Below are positions 43,367-56,124 of a DNA stretch of 64,000 nt, piece by piece. The position numbers and the translations under genes were made by a program. Location: assembly GCA_963575745.1 (NCBI GenBank), contig CAUYUJ010007458.1, positions 186,001 to 250,000 of the forward strand, given 5' to 3'. This DNA comes from Prorocentrum cordatum. Its lineage: Eukaryota; Sar; Dinophyceae; Prorocentrales; Prorocentraceae. The notes below the pieces were generated by a model. That model saw only the letters and a list, made by a program, of their open reading frames with translations, ran no database searches and was not told where the DNA came from. Every line of letters begins with the position of its first letter. Within the stretch, counting starts at the first letter, position 1.

Positions 43367-44393
43367 CAGTACTCACTACTCACTCCCAACACATCACTAC
43401 TCATTATTCACTACTCACTTATCGCTACTCACTACTGACAACGCACTACTCACAACCCACGACTCACTACCCACGACGCACTACTCACTACTCGCTACTC
43501 CCTACCCACTACTCACGATTCACTACAAACTACTCACTACCCAGTACCAACTACTCAATACTCAATCAACACAACAACTCACTACCCACTATTCGCTGAT
43601 CGCAAATCACGACTCAATACCCACTACCCACTATCCACTACTCACTACTCACACTTCACTATTCACTACTGACTGCCCACAACTCACTACTCACTATCCA
43701 CTACTTGCTACACCCTACGCAATAATCACTACTCACTACTCGCTATTCCCTACGACCTACTCGCTACCCAATGCGCACTACTCACGACTCACTACTAAAT
43801 ACTCACTACGCCCCCACCACTCACTACTCACTATTTCCTACTCCCTACTCCCTACCTACTCCCAACTCACTACTCACTACACAGTACTCAATACTCACTA
43901 CTCACTAAACAGTACTCACTGCCCATGACTCACTACTTACTAAGCACTACTCACTACCCACTCACCAATTCACTACTCACCACGCACTGCCCACAACTCA
44001 CTATTCAGTATCCGCTACTCGCTACCCAATACGACATATTCACTACCCACTACGCACTACTCGCTACTCGCTACTCACTACTCCCTACTCCATACTCACT
44101 AGTCACTAGTCGCAAGTCGCTACTCGCTACTCACTACTCACTACCCACGACTCATCACTCACTACTTCCTACTCCCAACTCACAACCGACTACTCAATGC
44201 CCACTTCTCGCTTCTCACTACTCACTCCTCCCTACGCACTACTCAACACTCACTACTCACTACTCGCTACTCCCTACTCGCTACGCACTACTCCCTACTC
44301 GGTACTGACTCCTGACTACTACCTCCTGACTACTCACTTCTCACAACGCCCTACTCGCTAATCACTACTCACTTCTCGCTACTCCCTACTCGC
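43367..44393. repeat. ACTCACTAC repeat block, unit 3
   Basis: Matches unit 1, including the 31-bp deletion and CCCATGACTC where units 2 and 4 have CCCACGACTC. The conserved spacer follows at 44394-44643. Confidence 0.95.
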
Positions 44394-44643
44394 TATGTGG
44401 CCTCAGGAGCGGCAGCGAATGCTTGTCCACTTGAGCCCAAACAGGAATCCGGATCGCAAATCCCTTGGGCCCCCACGAGATCTCGAAGGGCCCTTGCGAA
44501 GAAACTACAACTGCGAAAACTAGAACGGTACGAGAGGCCAGTGTCCACGCCGGTCAAACTTTCTCGTAGGTTTAGCACGGGTGTCCTCACACCTCCCCCT
44601 TCCCCTGTCGGCTCGAGATTGCTTCATCCCGAGGACATCGAGT

Positions 44644-46620
44644 GGGGCCGTCTTTGGGCCCTCTTGGGCCGTCTTTGGGCCCAAGAGGGCCGTATTGGGG
44701 CGCTCTTGAACGCCTATTGAACCCAGTTGGAACGTCGGACAGCCGAACAGGCTGGAAGGCCAAAATCGTTCGAAAACCTACGTAAAATTGACGATTTCGG
44801 CCTCTTGAAGCGCTCTGGAGAAGCGTCTGGAAGCGTCGTGCAGTGCCTTGGGGGGCCTCTCGGGCCGTCTTGGGCCTATCTTGGGCGTCCTGGAGCAGTC
44901 TTTCGGCGACTCGGGGCCCGCTTGGGCCGTCTTGGGAGCCTCTGGAGGCCCTCCTGGCCTGTGTTGGACCTCCCCGGCCGCCCCGTCCTCCCACGGGGGT
45001 CGGAGGCGGCGGCCTCCAAGGCCCAGGACGCGGAAACCGTGTAAAAAATCCAAAGAAAATGAGCCCCGGTACTCCCATGCCCAGAAGCCTCTTGGGCCGT
45101 CTGGGAGCCATCTTGGGCGTCTTGGATCGATCGTGGGCGTCTTGGTGTGGTCTAGGCGTCTCGAGACACGCTTGGACCGTCATGGGCGCGTCTTGGGGCA
45201 ATGTGTGGAGCCTCTTGGGCTGTCTAGGGCGTCTATTGGGCCGTCGTTGGGGCCTCTTGGGCCGTCTTGGGGCTCTCTTGGGGGCCTCTTGGACCAGCTT
45301 GGGACGGTCTTGGGGGCCTCTTGGGCCGTCTTGGAGCGTCGGGACGACGAAAAATTGAGGAAACCAAAAACCTTTCAAAGCCTGAAGGCAAGCAGTGATG
45401 TTGGCTGTTTGGGTCCCTCTTGGGAATGCTCTTGGGGCTGTCTTGGGACGTCTTGGACGCAACTTGGGCCATCCGGGAACCATCTGGGGCGTCTTGGAGC
45501 GGTCTTAGGCGCGTCGAGGCACGCCTTGATCGTCATCGACGCCTCTCTGGCCGTGTTTGCAAGCTCTTGGGCGGCCTTAGGCGCCTAATGGGTTGTTTTT
45601 AAGCCCTCTTGGACCGTCTTGGGGCGCTCTTGGGGGCCTCTTGGGCGATCTTGGGACGGTCTTGGGGACTTCGTGGGCTGTCTTGGAGGGTCGGGACGAC
45701 GAAAAAACAAGAAAGCAATAAACCTGCAAAGAAACAACGGAAATCAATGATTTCGGCCTCTTGGGCCCTCTTGGGAATGCTCTTGGGGCTCTCTTGGGAC
45801 GTCTTGGAGGCCTCTTGGGCCATCTGGGAGCCATCTTGGGCGTCTTGGAGCGGCCTTAGGCGCGTCGAGGCACGCTTTGACCGTCTTCGACGCCTCGTGG
45901 GCCGTGTTTGCAAGCTCTTGGGCGGTCTTAGGCGCCTGTTCGGTTGTTTTTAGGCCCTCTTGGGCAGTCTCGGGGCGCTCGTGGGGGCCTCTTGGGCGAT
46001 CTTGGGACGGTCTTGGGGACTTCGTGGGCTGTCTTGGAGGGTCGGGACGACGAAAGAAGAAAAAGAAGAAAGCAACAAACCTGCAAAAAAACATCAGAAA
46101 TCAATGATTTCGGCCCCTTGCAGCCCTCTTGGGAATGCTCTTGAAGCTCTTTTGGGACGTCTTGGAGGCCTCTTGGGCCATCCGGGAACCATCTGGGGCG
46201 TCTTGGAGCGGTCTTAGGCGCGTCGAGGCACGCTTTGGCTGTCTTCGACGCCTCTTGGGCCGTGTTTGCAAGCTCTTGGGCGGTCTTAGGCGCCTAATGG
46301 GTTGTTGTTAAGCCCTCTTGGACCGTCTCGGGGCGCTCTTGGGGGCCTCTTGGGCGATCTTGGGACGGTCTTGGGGACTTCGTGGGCTGTCTTGGAGGGT
46401 CGGGACGACGAAAAAACAAGAACACCAAAAACCTGCAAAAAAACAACGGAAATCAATGGTTTCGGCCTCTTGCAGCCCTCTTGGGAATGCTTTTGGGGCT
46501 CTCTTGGGACATCTTGGAGGCCTCTTGGGCCGTCTGGGAGCCATCTTGGGCGTCTTGGAGCGATCGTAAGCGTGTCGAGGCACGCTTGGACCGTTTTCGG
46601 CGCCTCTTGGGCCAGACAAG
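44644..46620. repeat. CTTGGG satellite block of unit 4
   Basis: Clean block with four higher-order repeats. It shares CCATCCGGGAACCATCTGG and GTTGTTGTTAAG with unit 1 in the third repeat, yet has CCTTTCAAAGCCTGAAGG like unit 3 near 45370. Confidence 0.88.
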
Positions 46621-46694
46621 GGCGCTCCCGGAGGCCCGATCCCGCCATGGGGGGTTGCGGTCCAGGCCAGGGAGCCCCTGGCCCTGTAGCCCGG

Positions 46695-46696
46695 TG

Positions 46697-46728
<32 letters not shown>

Positions 46729-48822
46729 TATATATATAGATAGATGTATACATGCAGTGCCCTTCTCCTGTGTATACAGTCCAACATGTGTTACGTCTGT
46801 TCCTACAGACTGGGCCTCCCCTGGGGCACGAGTCCTTGGTGTTGTACGTGTGCTCCTATAGACTGCCCTTCTCCTGTGGCTCCAATCCGCAATGTTGTAT
46901 ATACGCCAGTTCCTCTAGATCGGGCTTCTCCTGGGGCAATAATCCTCCATAGGAGGTCCCAGGAATCTCCATGAGGCTCCAGGAGGCTATGCGAGGCTTC
47001 AGGAGGCCTCAGGAGGCCATTCGAAGCCCCAAGAGGCCCCAGGAGGCCCCAAGAGGCCCCTGGAGACCCCAGGCAGGCCCAGGAGGTTTCTGGAGGCCCC
47101 AGGAGGCCCCCGGCACATGCGCAGCGGCGCGCTCGTACTACCGAGACGCATTCACGCTCCAACCCGTTCGAAGTTAGATTCATGACCAGACCGTCACAAC
47201 TCAGGCCCGCTTATATTCGAAAACTCTTGCGCCTAGACTCTCACGGCGGACAGGTCCATGCGAATAGATGCACATATAGGGAGCTCCACGCAGTGGATAA
47301 TTCGCCGACCGCGCCGAACCACCTCCCCTCCTCCCTCTCTGCACTAGACAACCCTCCTCTCCTCCCTCTCTGCACTAGACAATGATGATGATGATTGTCA
47401 TGATGGTGACCATGGTATGGTGAGAGTACGATGTGAGTATGATGGTGATGGTGACTGATGGATGAGTATGATGATGATGATGAAGATGATGATGGTGATG
47501 ATCTGATAATGCTGCTGATGATCATGATGATGACGATGAGCAGATGATGAGGATGTCTCGAGCTGCTTGCTGGTTTTAACACTCCTGAGGGGGGGGGGCG
47601 CCAGGGGTATTGCAAGGCCTCCGTTCGCGCTTGCCTGTTTTAGTGCCTGTGTTGGTGCCCAGCATCCTCCGCTTTCGGAGCAGAGTTTGAGGATGTCTCG
47701 TGCGAGGCGCCTCCTCAGGGTGGGCCGCCAGGGGTATTGCGCGGCCTCCGTTCGCGCCCAAATGGCGGGGATGTCTCAAGCGGTTTGCCTGTTTTGGTCC
47801 CCAACAGCATCCTCCGCTGTCGGAGCAGATTTGGAGGATGCCTCGAGCGAGGCGTTCATGTTCGCCCCTCAGGGGGGCCAGATGTTGAGGATGTCTCGAT
47901 CGGTTTGCCTGTTTGGGTGGCCAGACTCGTGGGCACATGTTCTCCCCAGGATACCACAGGAAGCTTCAGCAGGCTTCAGGAGGCCCCAGGAAAACCACAT
48001 GAGGTCCCGGGAGGCATCAGGAGGCCACAGGAAGATTCAAGAGGCCACAGGATGTCCCAAGAGGCTCCAGGAGGCCCCAGGAAACTCAAGGAGACCCCAG
48101 GAAGCCCCAGGAGGCCCCAGGAGGCCACAGGAAGCGCCAGGAGGCCCAGGCAACAGGAGGCCCCGAGAGGCCCCAGGAGCAGGAGGCCTCAGAAGGCAAC
48201 AGGAGTGGCTCCAATCCCATGTGCTTTACGTATGCTCCTATAGATTGGGCCTCACCTGGAGCACGAATCCTTGATGCTATACGCATGTTCATATGTATTG
48301 TCCTCCTCCTGTGTATAGAATCCAAAATGTTTTGCGTTTGTTCCTATAGATCCCCCCCCCCGGGGCACGAATCCTTGGTGTTTTACGTGTGCTTCCATAG
48401 ACTGCCCTTCTCCTGTGGCTCCAATCCGCAATGTTTTGCGTACGTCTGTTCCTGTAGATCGGGCTTCTCCTGGGGCGCGAATCCTCCCTAGGAGGTCCCA
48501 AGAGGCTACGCTAGGCCCCAGGACGCCCCAAGAGGCCACTCGAAGCCCCAAGAGGCCCCAGGAGGCCCCAAGAGACTCCTCTAGGCCCCAGAAGGCCCAG
48601 GAAGTTTTTGGAGGCCCCAGGAGGTCCCGGGCTCATGCGCAGCGACGCGCTCGTTCTACCGAGACGCATTCACGCTCCAATCCGTTCAAAATTAGATGCA
48701 TGACCGGACCGTCACAACTCCAGCCCGCTTATATTCGAAAACTCTTGCACCTAGACTCGCACGGCGGACAAGTCCATGCGACTAGATGCACATATGGGGA
48801 GCTCAACGCAGTGAACAAGTAT
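46695..48822. repeat. TA tract and composite repeats of unit 4
   Basis: TA tract 46695-46751, then composite repeats matching units 2 and 3. Confidence 0.8.
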
Positions 48823-48920
48823 TTTTCCCCGCCGCCGCCGCCGACAACGCCGACGACGACGAGGAGGGAGAGGAGGAGGGGGAGGAGGGGGAGAGAAAGG
48901 AGGAGGAGAAGAAGGAAGAT

Positions 48921-50088
48921 ACTCTGAAATTCTCGAAGGCTGAACGCTCCGAAACTCATTGCTCTGAAACTCTCCCTGCTCTGAAACTCATTGCTATGAA
49001 CTCATCGCTCTGGAACTCATTGCTCTGAAACTCATTGCTCTGAAGCTCAATGATCTGAATATCATTGATTTGAAACTTATGGCTCTGCAACTGATTGCCC
49101 AAGAAGAAAACTCATGGATCTGAGACCCTCAAAAGCTCATTGCTCTGAAAAACTCCTTGCTCTGAAACTCTCGCTGCTCGGAAAATCATTGATCCGAAAC
49201 TCATTGCTCTGAAGCTCATGGCTCTGAAACTCATTGCTCTGATGCTCATGGCTCTGAAACCCATCGCTATGAAAATCATTGATCCACGACTTTCTCAAAG
49301 GCCAATTGCTCTGAGACTCTCACGTCGAAAGGTCAAGGGCTCACGACGCTCTCACGAAATACATGCCAAGGAGCTCTGTTCCTCGTCCTCCTCCTCCTCC
49401 TCCTCCTGCTCCTCCTCCTCCTCCTCCTCCTCCCTCCTGCTCCTCCTCCGACACTTCTACTATCATTGCAAACCTTCCCACGAACAAGCTCGAAACTCCT
49501 TTCGCGTGGAAGGTAACCCAGGAGGCAGTGTCTGATAGGAAAAATAACCGTCCAACATTATTCAGCACGGCGCGCACTCGTGGAAAACAATTTCCTCCTC
49601 CTCCTCCTCCATTTCCTGTTCCTCCTCCTCCTCCTGCCCCCTGTTCCTCTTCCTCCTCCACCTTAACCTCCTCCTCCTCCTCGTCCTCCTCCTCCTTCTC
49701 CTCCTCCTCCTCCTCTTCTTCCGTCCCCTCCTCCTCCTCCTCCTGCTCCTCCTCCTCCTCCTTCTTCTCCTCCTCCCCCTCCGCCTCGTCCTTCTCCCCT
49801 TCATCCTCCTCCTCCTCCTCCTCCTCCTCCTCCTTTTCCTCCTCCTCCTTCTCCTCCTCTTCCTCCTCCTGTGTTTCCATTCATATTGCAAACCCTTCTA
49901 CGAACAAGCTCGAAATTCATTTCGCGTGGAAGGACACCCAGGAGGCATTGTCCGACGGGAGAAATAACCGCCCACCATTATTCAACACTGCGCGCATTTG
50001 TGGGAAACTGATTCCTCCTCCTCATCATCCTCCTTCTCCTCCTTCCCCCCCCACCCCAGCAGGAGGAGGAGCAAGAGGAGGAGGAGGG
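48921..50088. repeat. CTCTGAAACTCATTG minisatellite and TCC tracts, unit 4
   Basis: Minisatellite 48921-49340 and TCC tracts 49379-50088, matching unit 2 in triplet counts. Confidence 0.88.
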
Positions 50089-50362
50089 AGTAAGAAAGGA
50101 GAGCCAATGTATTCACAGCCGAGAGCTCGTGGGGAGGGGGGGCGGAACTCAAGACTTCTAGAGGTTAGATGGGGTCGGAGCTAATGGGGTCGGAGGAGCG
50201 CGCCGCATCGCCGATACATCGGCGATGCATCAGCGACGTCAGCGATGCATCTGCGACGTCGGCGTGGGGAAACACGGTCTCCACATCGAGCCGCATCGTC
50301 GATGCATCGGCGATGCAGCGCGATCCTCCGACCCCGTCTACGCCGACCCCATCTGGGAGGCC

Positions 50363-50560
50363 TAGAGTTTCGCCAGAGACAAAAGTAACACTACCACCAG
50401 CCAGGGGGGCGGCTGTCCCACCCTCTCGAGCTGGTGGCACCTCGTTCAGGGCATGCCTCCAGAGCGTTCCCTGAAGGAGGTGCCACCAGCTCGAGGGGGA
50501 GGGAGCGGCCACCCCCCCAGCCGGTGGCAGTGGTACTCTTGCCTCTCCTGAGAGCTCCCC
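50363..50560. repeat. foldback in unit 4
   Basis: Same long inverted repeat. The inner left arm starts at 50425. Confidence 0.8.
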
Positions 50561-50570
50561 CCCCGAAGCG

Positions 50571-50687
50571 TCAGGCGGGCCGCGCGGCCTCCCGGGCCCG
50601 CGAGCAGCGGCGCGCCACCTCGCCCAGGATCCGCCGCCGCAGCGCGTCGCCGTGGGCGGGCCAGACGGCGGGGTGCCAGGAGAACAT
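50571..50687 (-). CDS. putative terminal exon of glycosyltransferase gene, unit 4
   Basis: Same 39-codon minus frame, ending at the TGA at 50571. Confidence 0.35.
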   Translation of the reverse strand: MFSWHPAVWPAHGDALRRRILGEVARRCSRAREAARPA

Positions 50688-51376
50688 CGGCGGCGCGCCC
50701 GGTCGGTGGTGCCATGGAAGAGGGGCAAGGGTGAACTATCACTAGGAAGCCCACAAGATTCGCTAGGGAGTGGTTCCCCCCATCTCAACGACGAAAACCA
50801 TTCCAAAACCTGCCCGAAACCCTGCGAAAACCCTCTTGGAACCCTTCCCCGAGGGTTTGTGAAGGGTGTCGGCAATTTCGAGAGGCAACCAATTCCCAGC
50901 GAACCCTGGATTTTCTAAGACTAACACTATTTTGGGCGCCTCGGCCTTCCAAGACCCTATCCCTCAGGGCACCAGATCTCTTGAGCCACCGACACGGCGG
51001 GGGGGACGGCAGAGGGGGCGGGGCTTTCGCCGAGGGCTCAGAGGGCCTCTCCAGCCTTCTGAGAGAAACCTCCTGAGCCGTCTCCGGATACGGCAGGTTC
51101 GCGTCGTGTCGACCCCGGAATTGGTTCCTGACGCCGCGGGGATCGTTCAAATTTGAACGATCGGCCGTTCCGTGAACGCCGGATCGTTCAACGACGGGCC
51201 GATTCTGGGCCACGGGGCCACGGGGCCACGGGCGGCGTTCAACCTTACACGCACGCGCCGGGGTCGCCGCCGGTCGGCACGACGCGAGCCTGCCGCACGC
51301 AGTGCGGCGTCTCGGGAGGGCGCGGGGGCTGCCGACGAGCAGCCCCCCAACGCCGTCCGAGACGGCAGGCCCTCTG

Positions 51377-51616
51377 TCACTGACCCCCGGGGCGCGCCGC
51401 CGGGAAGAAGCGCCTCATGGCCTCGGGGGTCACGGCGGCCTCTCCGAGGTACGCGTCCCGCCGCGAGCGTTTCCGCAGGGCCTCGACCACCGCCCTGGCG
51501 GTGCGATCGTCGTTATGGCCTGGCCGGAAGTGGATGTAGGAAGCTTGGAAATGGGCACCAGCACCAGCACCAGGGTCTGCTTCAACCGGGGGAAGCTGGT
51601 CGTAGATTTTGGCCAT
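51377..51616 (-). CDS. putative internal exon of glycosyltransferase gene, unit 4
   Basis: Same frame as unit 1. The downstream 22-bp palindrome is at 51141-51162. Confidence 0.45.
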   Translation of the reverse strand: MAKIYDQLPPVEADPGAGAGAHFQASYIHFRPGHNDDRTARAVVEALRKRSRRDAYLGEAAVTPEAMRRFFPAARPGGQ

Positions 51617-51621
51617 GGTGG

Positions 51622-53235
51622 TCACATTTCGGCCACCTTGGAAGCCCGAATATGACCACCATCACCGAGATCGGGATCATCTTCCCTTGGAAGCACACCG
51701 CCGATATTGGTGTTGGTATCAACCTCTAGGCCTCCGAGGATGAGGCTGTCCAGGTTCAACACACTGCCAGCGTGCTGGTCGCCCGCGAAGATCGGGGTGG
51801 CCCCCGCGAGCAGCGCATCCACCGCCTTCTCTGTGACGTACCCGTTGCTGCCCAGCGTGTTCTCCAGCGACAAGACCAGAGGGAAGTGTGAATACCTGCA
51901 CACAGACCTGTCGAACTTGCCCGGGCACGTCGCAGCGAAGGCCTTGCACGCCCTGGCGTCCTCGCCCTTGTCGCCAGGCGGCTCCAGCGCCGACACCATG
52001 TCTACGGGGATCCTGTCGGCAAGCTGCATGATCCCGTTGCACTTGCCCAGCGCCACCCCCCTTTTCTGCCCAGCCTTAATTATGGCCTTGTTGATGAAAT
52101 CCCACGCCTTCGCCCGGTACTCCCGACGGTTCTCGGAGTCGAACCTGCTGGCCTTGCAATTCTCCTGCTGGTAAGCCACGGTCTCCCACACTGCCGTCCT
52201 CTGAGCTCGGCCCTCGGCGGCAACGCGGTGGCGCGCCGCACTGCGGCTTCGGTTGAGCAGGTCCAACGGGGTGGACAGGTTCCGCCCAGCGAAGCTCAGG
52301 CTGGCGAAAGGCACCCACATAGAGGTGACATCGCGGCCAACCGAGGTAGGCTCGGCCTCGTTTCTCCCGTCCCACCGATTCCCGATGATCACGGCCTCAT
52401 CCCCCACCGACCGTACGAAGCGTCTCACCTCACTCCATACAAAGTCGTTGTTCGGAGGCTCCATGTTTACAAAAAGCCACACTCGCGGAATTTGCGCGCG
52501 CTCGTCATGGATCTCACGCAGTGGTGCCAACCAATTAAGGGACAGGTGAAGATCGCACGTCCCGAGCGCTTCCAAGAGACTCGCGGCCACATCTTTCATC
52601 AACGCGCGCCCGAAGAAGATCAGTCCTGGCCAGGCGCCCTGGTGCGTCACGATGCTGAAGTTGCCATACTGCTCGACGATCGCAGTGTTGTCGTACGTGA
52701 TTTTGTTCGCCTTTATCTTCATCATCTCCCAATCCGTGAGGACGGGCGCCGACACATTCACGGGATTGGAAGAGTAAACAACTGCATGAACATGAACTTT
52801 CGGACGCCTGCGCTGATTTCTCGGATAGGCGCTGGACCCACCCTCCCTGGCGCACGGAGCGCGCCAGAGGGTCCTGGGCGCCGATTCAAGGAATACGCGC
52901 GGAACTCCGATAATCCATGTCCACAAAGTATTTTTCCTCTTCGAGGGATTACTGCGACTCCTCCGCTGCGCAATTGTGCGAAGCTCGTCGGGAGTCATCT
53001 CCTCCGCGGAGCCAGCGGGTGCCGGCGCCCCGCGCTGCACGAGCGCTCGCACGCGCCCGCGCGGCGCGAAGAGCAGCTCCGCCAGCGCGGGCGCTCCCCG
53101 CTGCGTCGGGCGTTGCCAGACGTGCCGCTGGCCCAGGGTGCACCCAGAGCTCTTCGCTCCATTCTGGAGCCCCTGGGGCCTCGTGAGGGGTGCTCTGGAG
53201 ACCGTGGGGGCCTCACGAAGCCCCAGGGGCTCCAT
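51622..53235 (-). CDS. glycosyltransferase family 10 (fucosyltransferase-like), unit 4
   Basis: Protein identical to units 2 and 3. The silent GAT codon at base 52591 is shared with unit 2 only. Start chosen at the ATG at 53235. Confidence 0.75.
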   Translation of the reverse strand: MEPLGLREAPTVSRAPLTRPQGLQNGAKSSGCTLGQRHVWQRPTQRGAPALAELLFAPRGRVRALVQRGAPAPAGSAEEMTPDELRTIAQRRSRSNPSKRKNTLWTWIIGVPRVFLESAPRTLWRAPCAREGGSSAYPRNQRRRPKVHVHAVVYSSNPVNVSAPVLTDWEMMKIKANKITYDNTAIVEQYGNFSIVTHQGAWPGLIFFGRALMKDVAASLLEALGTCDLHLSLNWLAPLREIHDERAQIPRVWLFVNMEPPNNDFVWSEVRRFVRSVGDEAVIIGNRWDGRNEAEPTSVGRDVTSMWVPFASLSFAGRNLSTPLDLLNRSRSAARHRVAAEGRAQRTAVWETVAYQQENCKASRFDSENRREYRAKAWDFINKAIIKAGQKRGVALGKCNGIMQLADRIPVDMVSALEPPGDKGEDARACKAFAATCPGKFDRSVCRYSHFPLVLSLENTLGSNGYVTEKAVDALLAGATPIFAGDQHAGSVLNLDSLILGGLEVDTNTNIGGVLPREDDPDLGDGGHIRASKVAEM

Positions 53236-54385
53236 GATTAGGGGGAAAACAAACCTACCTCGCTTTTGACCACCCTCGCTTCCAAGAGATACCAAGCGAT
53301 GCCAAATTGCAGCCTATACTGGTCAGGCCGCTTGACGAGGAGGCGCGTGGTATGGCTTGGTTTTGCCTGGAAGCGAAAGCGGGGTAGGAAATCACGCTCT
53401 GACTAGGGGCACCTTGGGCCAGCGGCACCTGCAGCAACCCCCGAACATGCGGGCCCTCCACCCGCGCCGTGCGGGCAGCCGCGCCGGCCGCGGCCGCCTC
53501 GGCGCCCGCCGCCGCGGGCGGGCCGCGCGGCGCGCGGGCCGAGGCCTCTGGGGCGGCGCGGGCGGCCCGTGCCACCGCGGCGCCCTCGCCCGCGGCGCCG
53601 CGGCGCAGCTCGCCAGAGAGGCCGGCGAGCAGGACGCAGGAAGCTCGGGTCGGGCGAAAGGGGGGGGATAGCAAAGGGGGGGTTTGAAATCAGCTCACGT
53701 AGCTGATTTTCCCGGCGCCTCCCGGCGCCGGAGGCGCCCATGTATCAAGGAACGGGCCCCTCGGTGAGGCCGAAACCAGCTGCATGCAGCAGATTTCGTA
53801 CCCCCCCCTTTCCCAATCCCCCCCTTTCGCCCGACCCGAGAAGCAGAGACCAGGGCGGCGAGGGCGGGCAGCGGCCTGCGGTAGTGGCCCGCGGCCCCCG
53901 GCCCGCGGGCAGCGGCCCGCGGCAGCGGCCCGCCGCAGGCCTGCCCCATCGCCCCCCGCGGCGCGGGCAGGCCTGCCTGCCGGGTGCGCGGCACCTTCGG
54001 AGCCGTCGGTGGCCCGCGGGCCCGGCCGCGGCCCCCTTCCTGCACACCTGTGTTCAGCTCGCCGTCGCGAGTGCAGCTGGCGCGCTTCTGCCTGCCCAGT
54101 CTCGAGGATTGTGAGGTGGTACGAGCCACGCACTCAACAGACAAAAGAGCCAACCGAACAAAAGGTGGAACAGGCGAGGCACGCCTTATTCCTCTGTTCG
54201 GACATGCACCAGAAGAGGCACGTGTCGACGCTTCGCAAGAAGGAACACGGAAGCTAAGTGATGAGCCTTAATTAGGACAATATTCGCGTAGACACTAAGG
54301 AAAAGCAGCAGAATTAACCAAAAAAGGCCTCCTGGTAAAAATATCCCAGTGCGACCCTACCTAGGAGTTGGAGCATCTAGGAAAG
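53236..54385. other. GC-rich upstream region, unit 4
   Basis: Matches unit 1, with both hairpins (AATCAGCT type and GGCGCCTCC type) present around 53688-53739 and a few G-run length differences. No supported gene. Confidence 0.5.
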
Positions 54386-55360
54386 CAACATCTACATCTA
54401 CACCGACAGCTGCATTAGCATCTACACCTGCATCTACATCTACATCTACATCAACATCAACAGCGAGACTCACATCTACATCTACATCCACACCTACATT
54501 TACACCTACATGTACATCTGCATCTACATCTACACCTACATCCACATCTACACCTACGCCTACACATACATCTAAATGTACACTTTCGCATTGGTTTTGT
54601 TGTTGCGTTGCGTGCTATGCTATACTATGCTATACTATGCTATGCTTGGCTATGCTTGGCTATGCTATGCTCTGCTATGCTGTGTTAATGCTGCGCTGCG
54701 CTCTGCTGCGCTGTGCTAAGCTAAGCTAAGGTAAGCTAAGCCATGCTAAGCTATGCTATGCTATGATATGTTATGCTGCGCTATGCTATGCGATGCTATG
54801 CTATACTGCGCTACGCTATGCTATGCTAGGCTATGATATGATATGCTATGCTGCGCTATGGTATGCTATGCTATGCTATGATATGCTGCGCTATGCTATG
54901 CTATGCTATGATGTGCTGTGCTATGAAATGCTGCGCTGTGCTATGCAAAGCAATGCTATGCTATGTTATGCTATGCTATGCTGCGCTACGCTATGTTATG
55001 CCATGCTTTACTATGCTATGCTAAGCTGACCTATGCTTTGCTATGCTATGCTTGGCTATGCTATGGTATGCTATGCGGTGCTAATGCTGCACTGCGCTCT
55101 GCTGCGCTGTGCTAAGCTCAGCTAAAGTAAGCTAAGCCATGCTAAGCAAAGCTAAGCTAAGCTAAGCCAAGCCAAGCCAAGCCAAGCCAAGCTGAGCTAA
55201 GCTACGTCAAGCCTAGATAAGCTAAGCTAAGCTAAGCTAAGCTAAGCTAAGCTAAGCCAAGCGAAGCTAGGCTAGGCAAAGCTAAGCTAGGCTGGGCAAA
55301 GCGGGGGATCCTGGGGGAACCGCGGGGCGGATGCCGGGGGAACCGCCCGGGGCGGTTCCC
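54386..55360. repeat. CATCTA and GCTAT/GCTAA arrays with terminal hairpin, unit 4
   Basis: The hexamer array has one extra CATCTA (54386-54582). The pentamer array is at 54607-55297 with several unit-4-specific point variants, such as GATATG for GATTTG near 54764. Confidence 0.92.
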
Positions 55361-56124
55361 ACTGACCGGCCCTTTAAGCATACACAGTAAGAACCCTTCT
55401 AGGCAGAGCCTAGGTAGGGAACCTTCGGGCCGCTACTCGGGCCGTCCATTCTTGAACGAAAAAGGATCAACATTTCAGATCCCAGACTGTCACTCCAACG
55501 CGCTCCTTGTCCGAGCCATGATCTCTTCGAGACCAATCCCTGATCCCTTGAACTTTCCCAGGCGCGCCCCGTCAATTCTCAAACCGCAAAAGACCGTGGC
55601 AACGAAACCCGTCCAACCCCGAGACAGATCGAATACGAACAGTAAGAACAGACGCGACGCGAACAGCACGTCGCCCAACTATCCTTCCGTTCCCGCCCCT
55701 CTGTGTTTATCATCGAGGGCGCGCCGCCAGATGACCCCATCCTTTTCCCCGATCCATCGTCGGGGACCCCCCCCCTCCCCCCGATCCGTCGTCGGGAGAC
55801 TCCCCTTTTCCCCGATCCATCGTCGGGGACCCCCCCCCCTCCCCCCCTTTCCCGATCCGTCGTCGGGGGACCGCCCCCCTCCCCCCCTTTCCTGGTCCGT
55901 CGTCGGGGACGCCCCCCCCCCTCTCTCCTTTTCAACGGGGGGGGGGGGGCCGACCCCACCCCCCCCTTCCCTCCCTTTGGCCACCAAATTGGACCCCCCC
56001 CCGCCGCCCCTTTCGCCACGGCGCCCCTGGTCTCCGGAACCCGACCCTTACCACCCCGAACACTAATCCTCACGCTTGCCCTAACCCCTGACCCTAACCC
56101 CAACCCCAAACCCTAGCCCCAAAC
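55361..56124. repeat. conserved stretch, C-rich minisatellite and telomere-like motif, unit 4
   Basis: Same order as in unit 1. The minisatellite spans about 55742-56020 and the telomere-like motif 56079-56124. Confidence 0.75.

Larger units (their letters stand above)
31583..44643. repeat. tandem unit 3 of the ~13-kb array
   Basis: Third direct repeat, 13,061 bp, the longest. The extra length comes from A-rich insertions and scrambled patches in its CTTGGG block (32236-32373, 33183-33622) and a longer TA tract. The gene region is intact. Confidence 0.97.
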
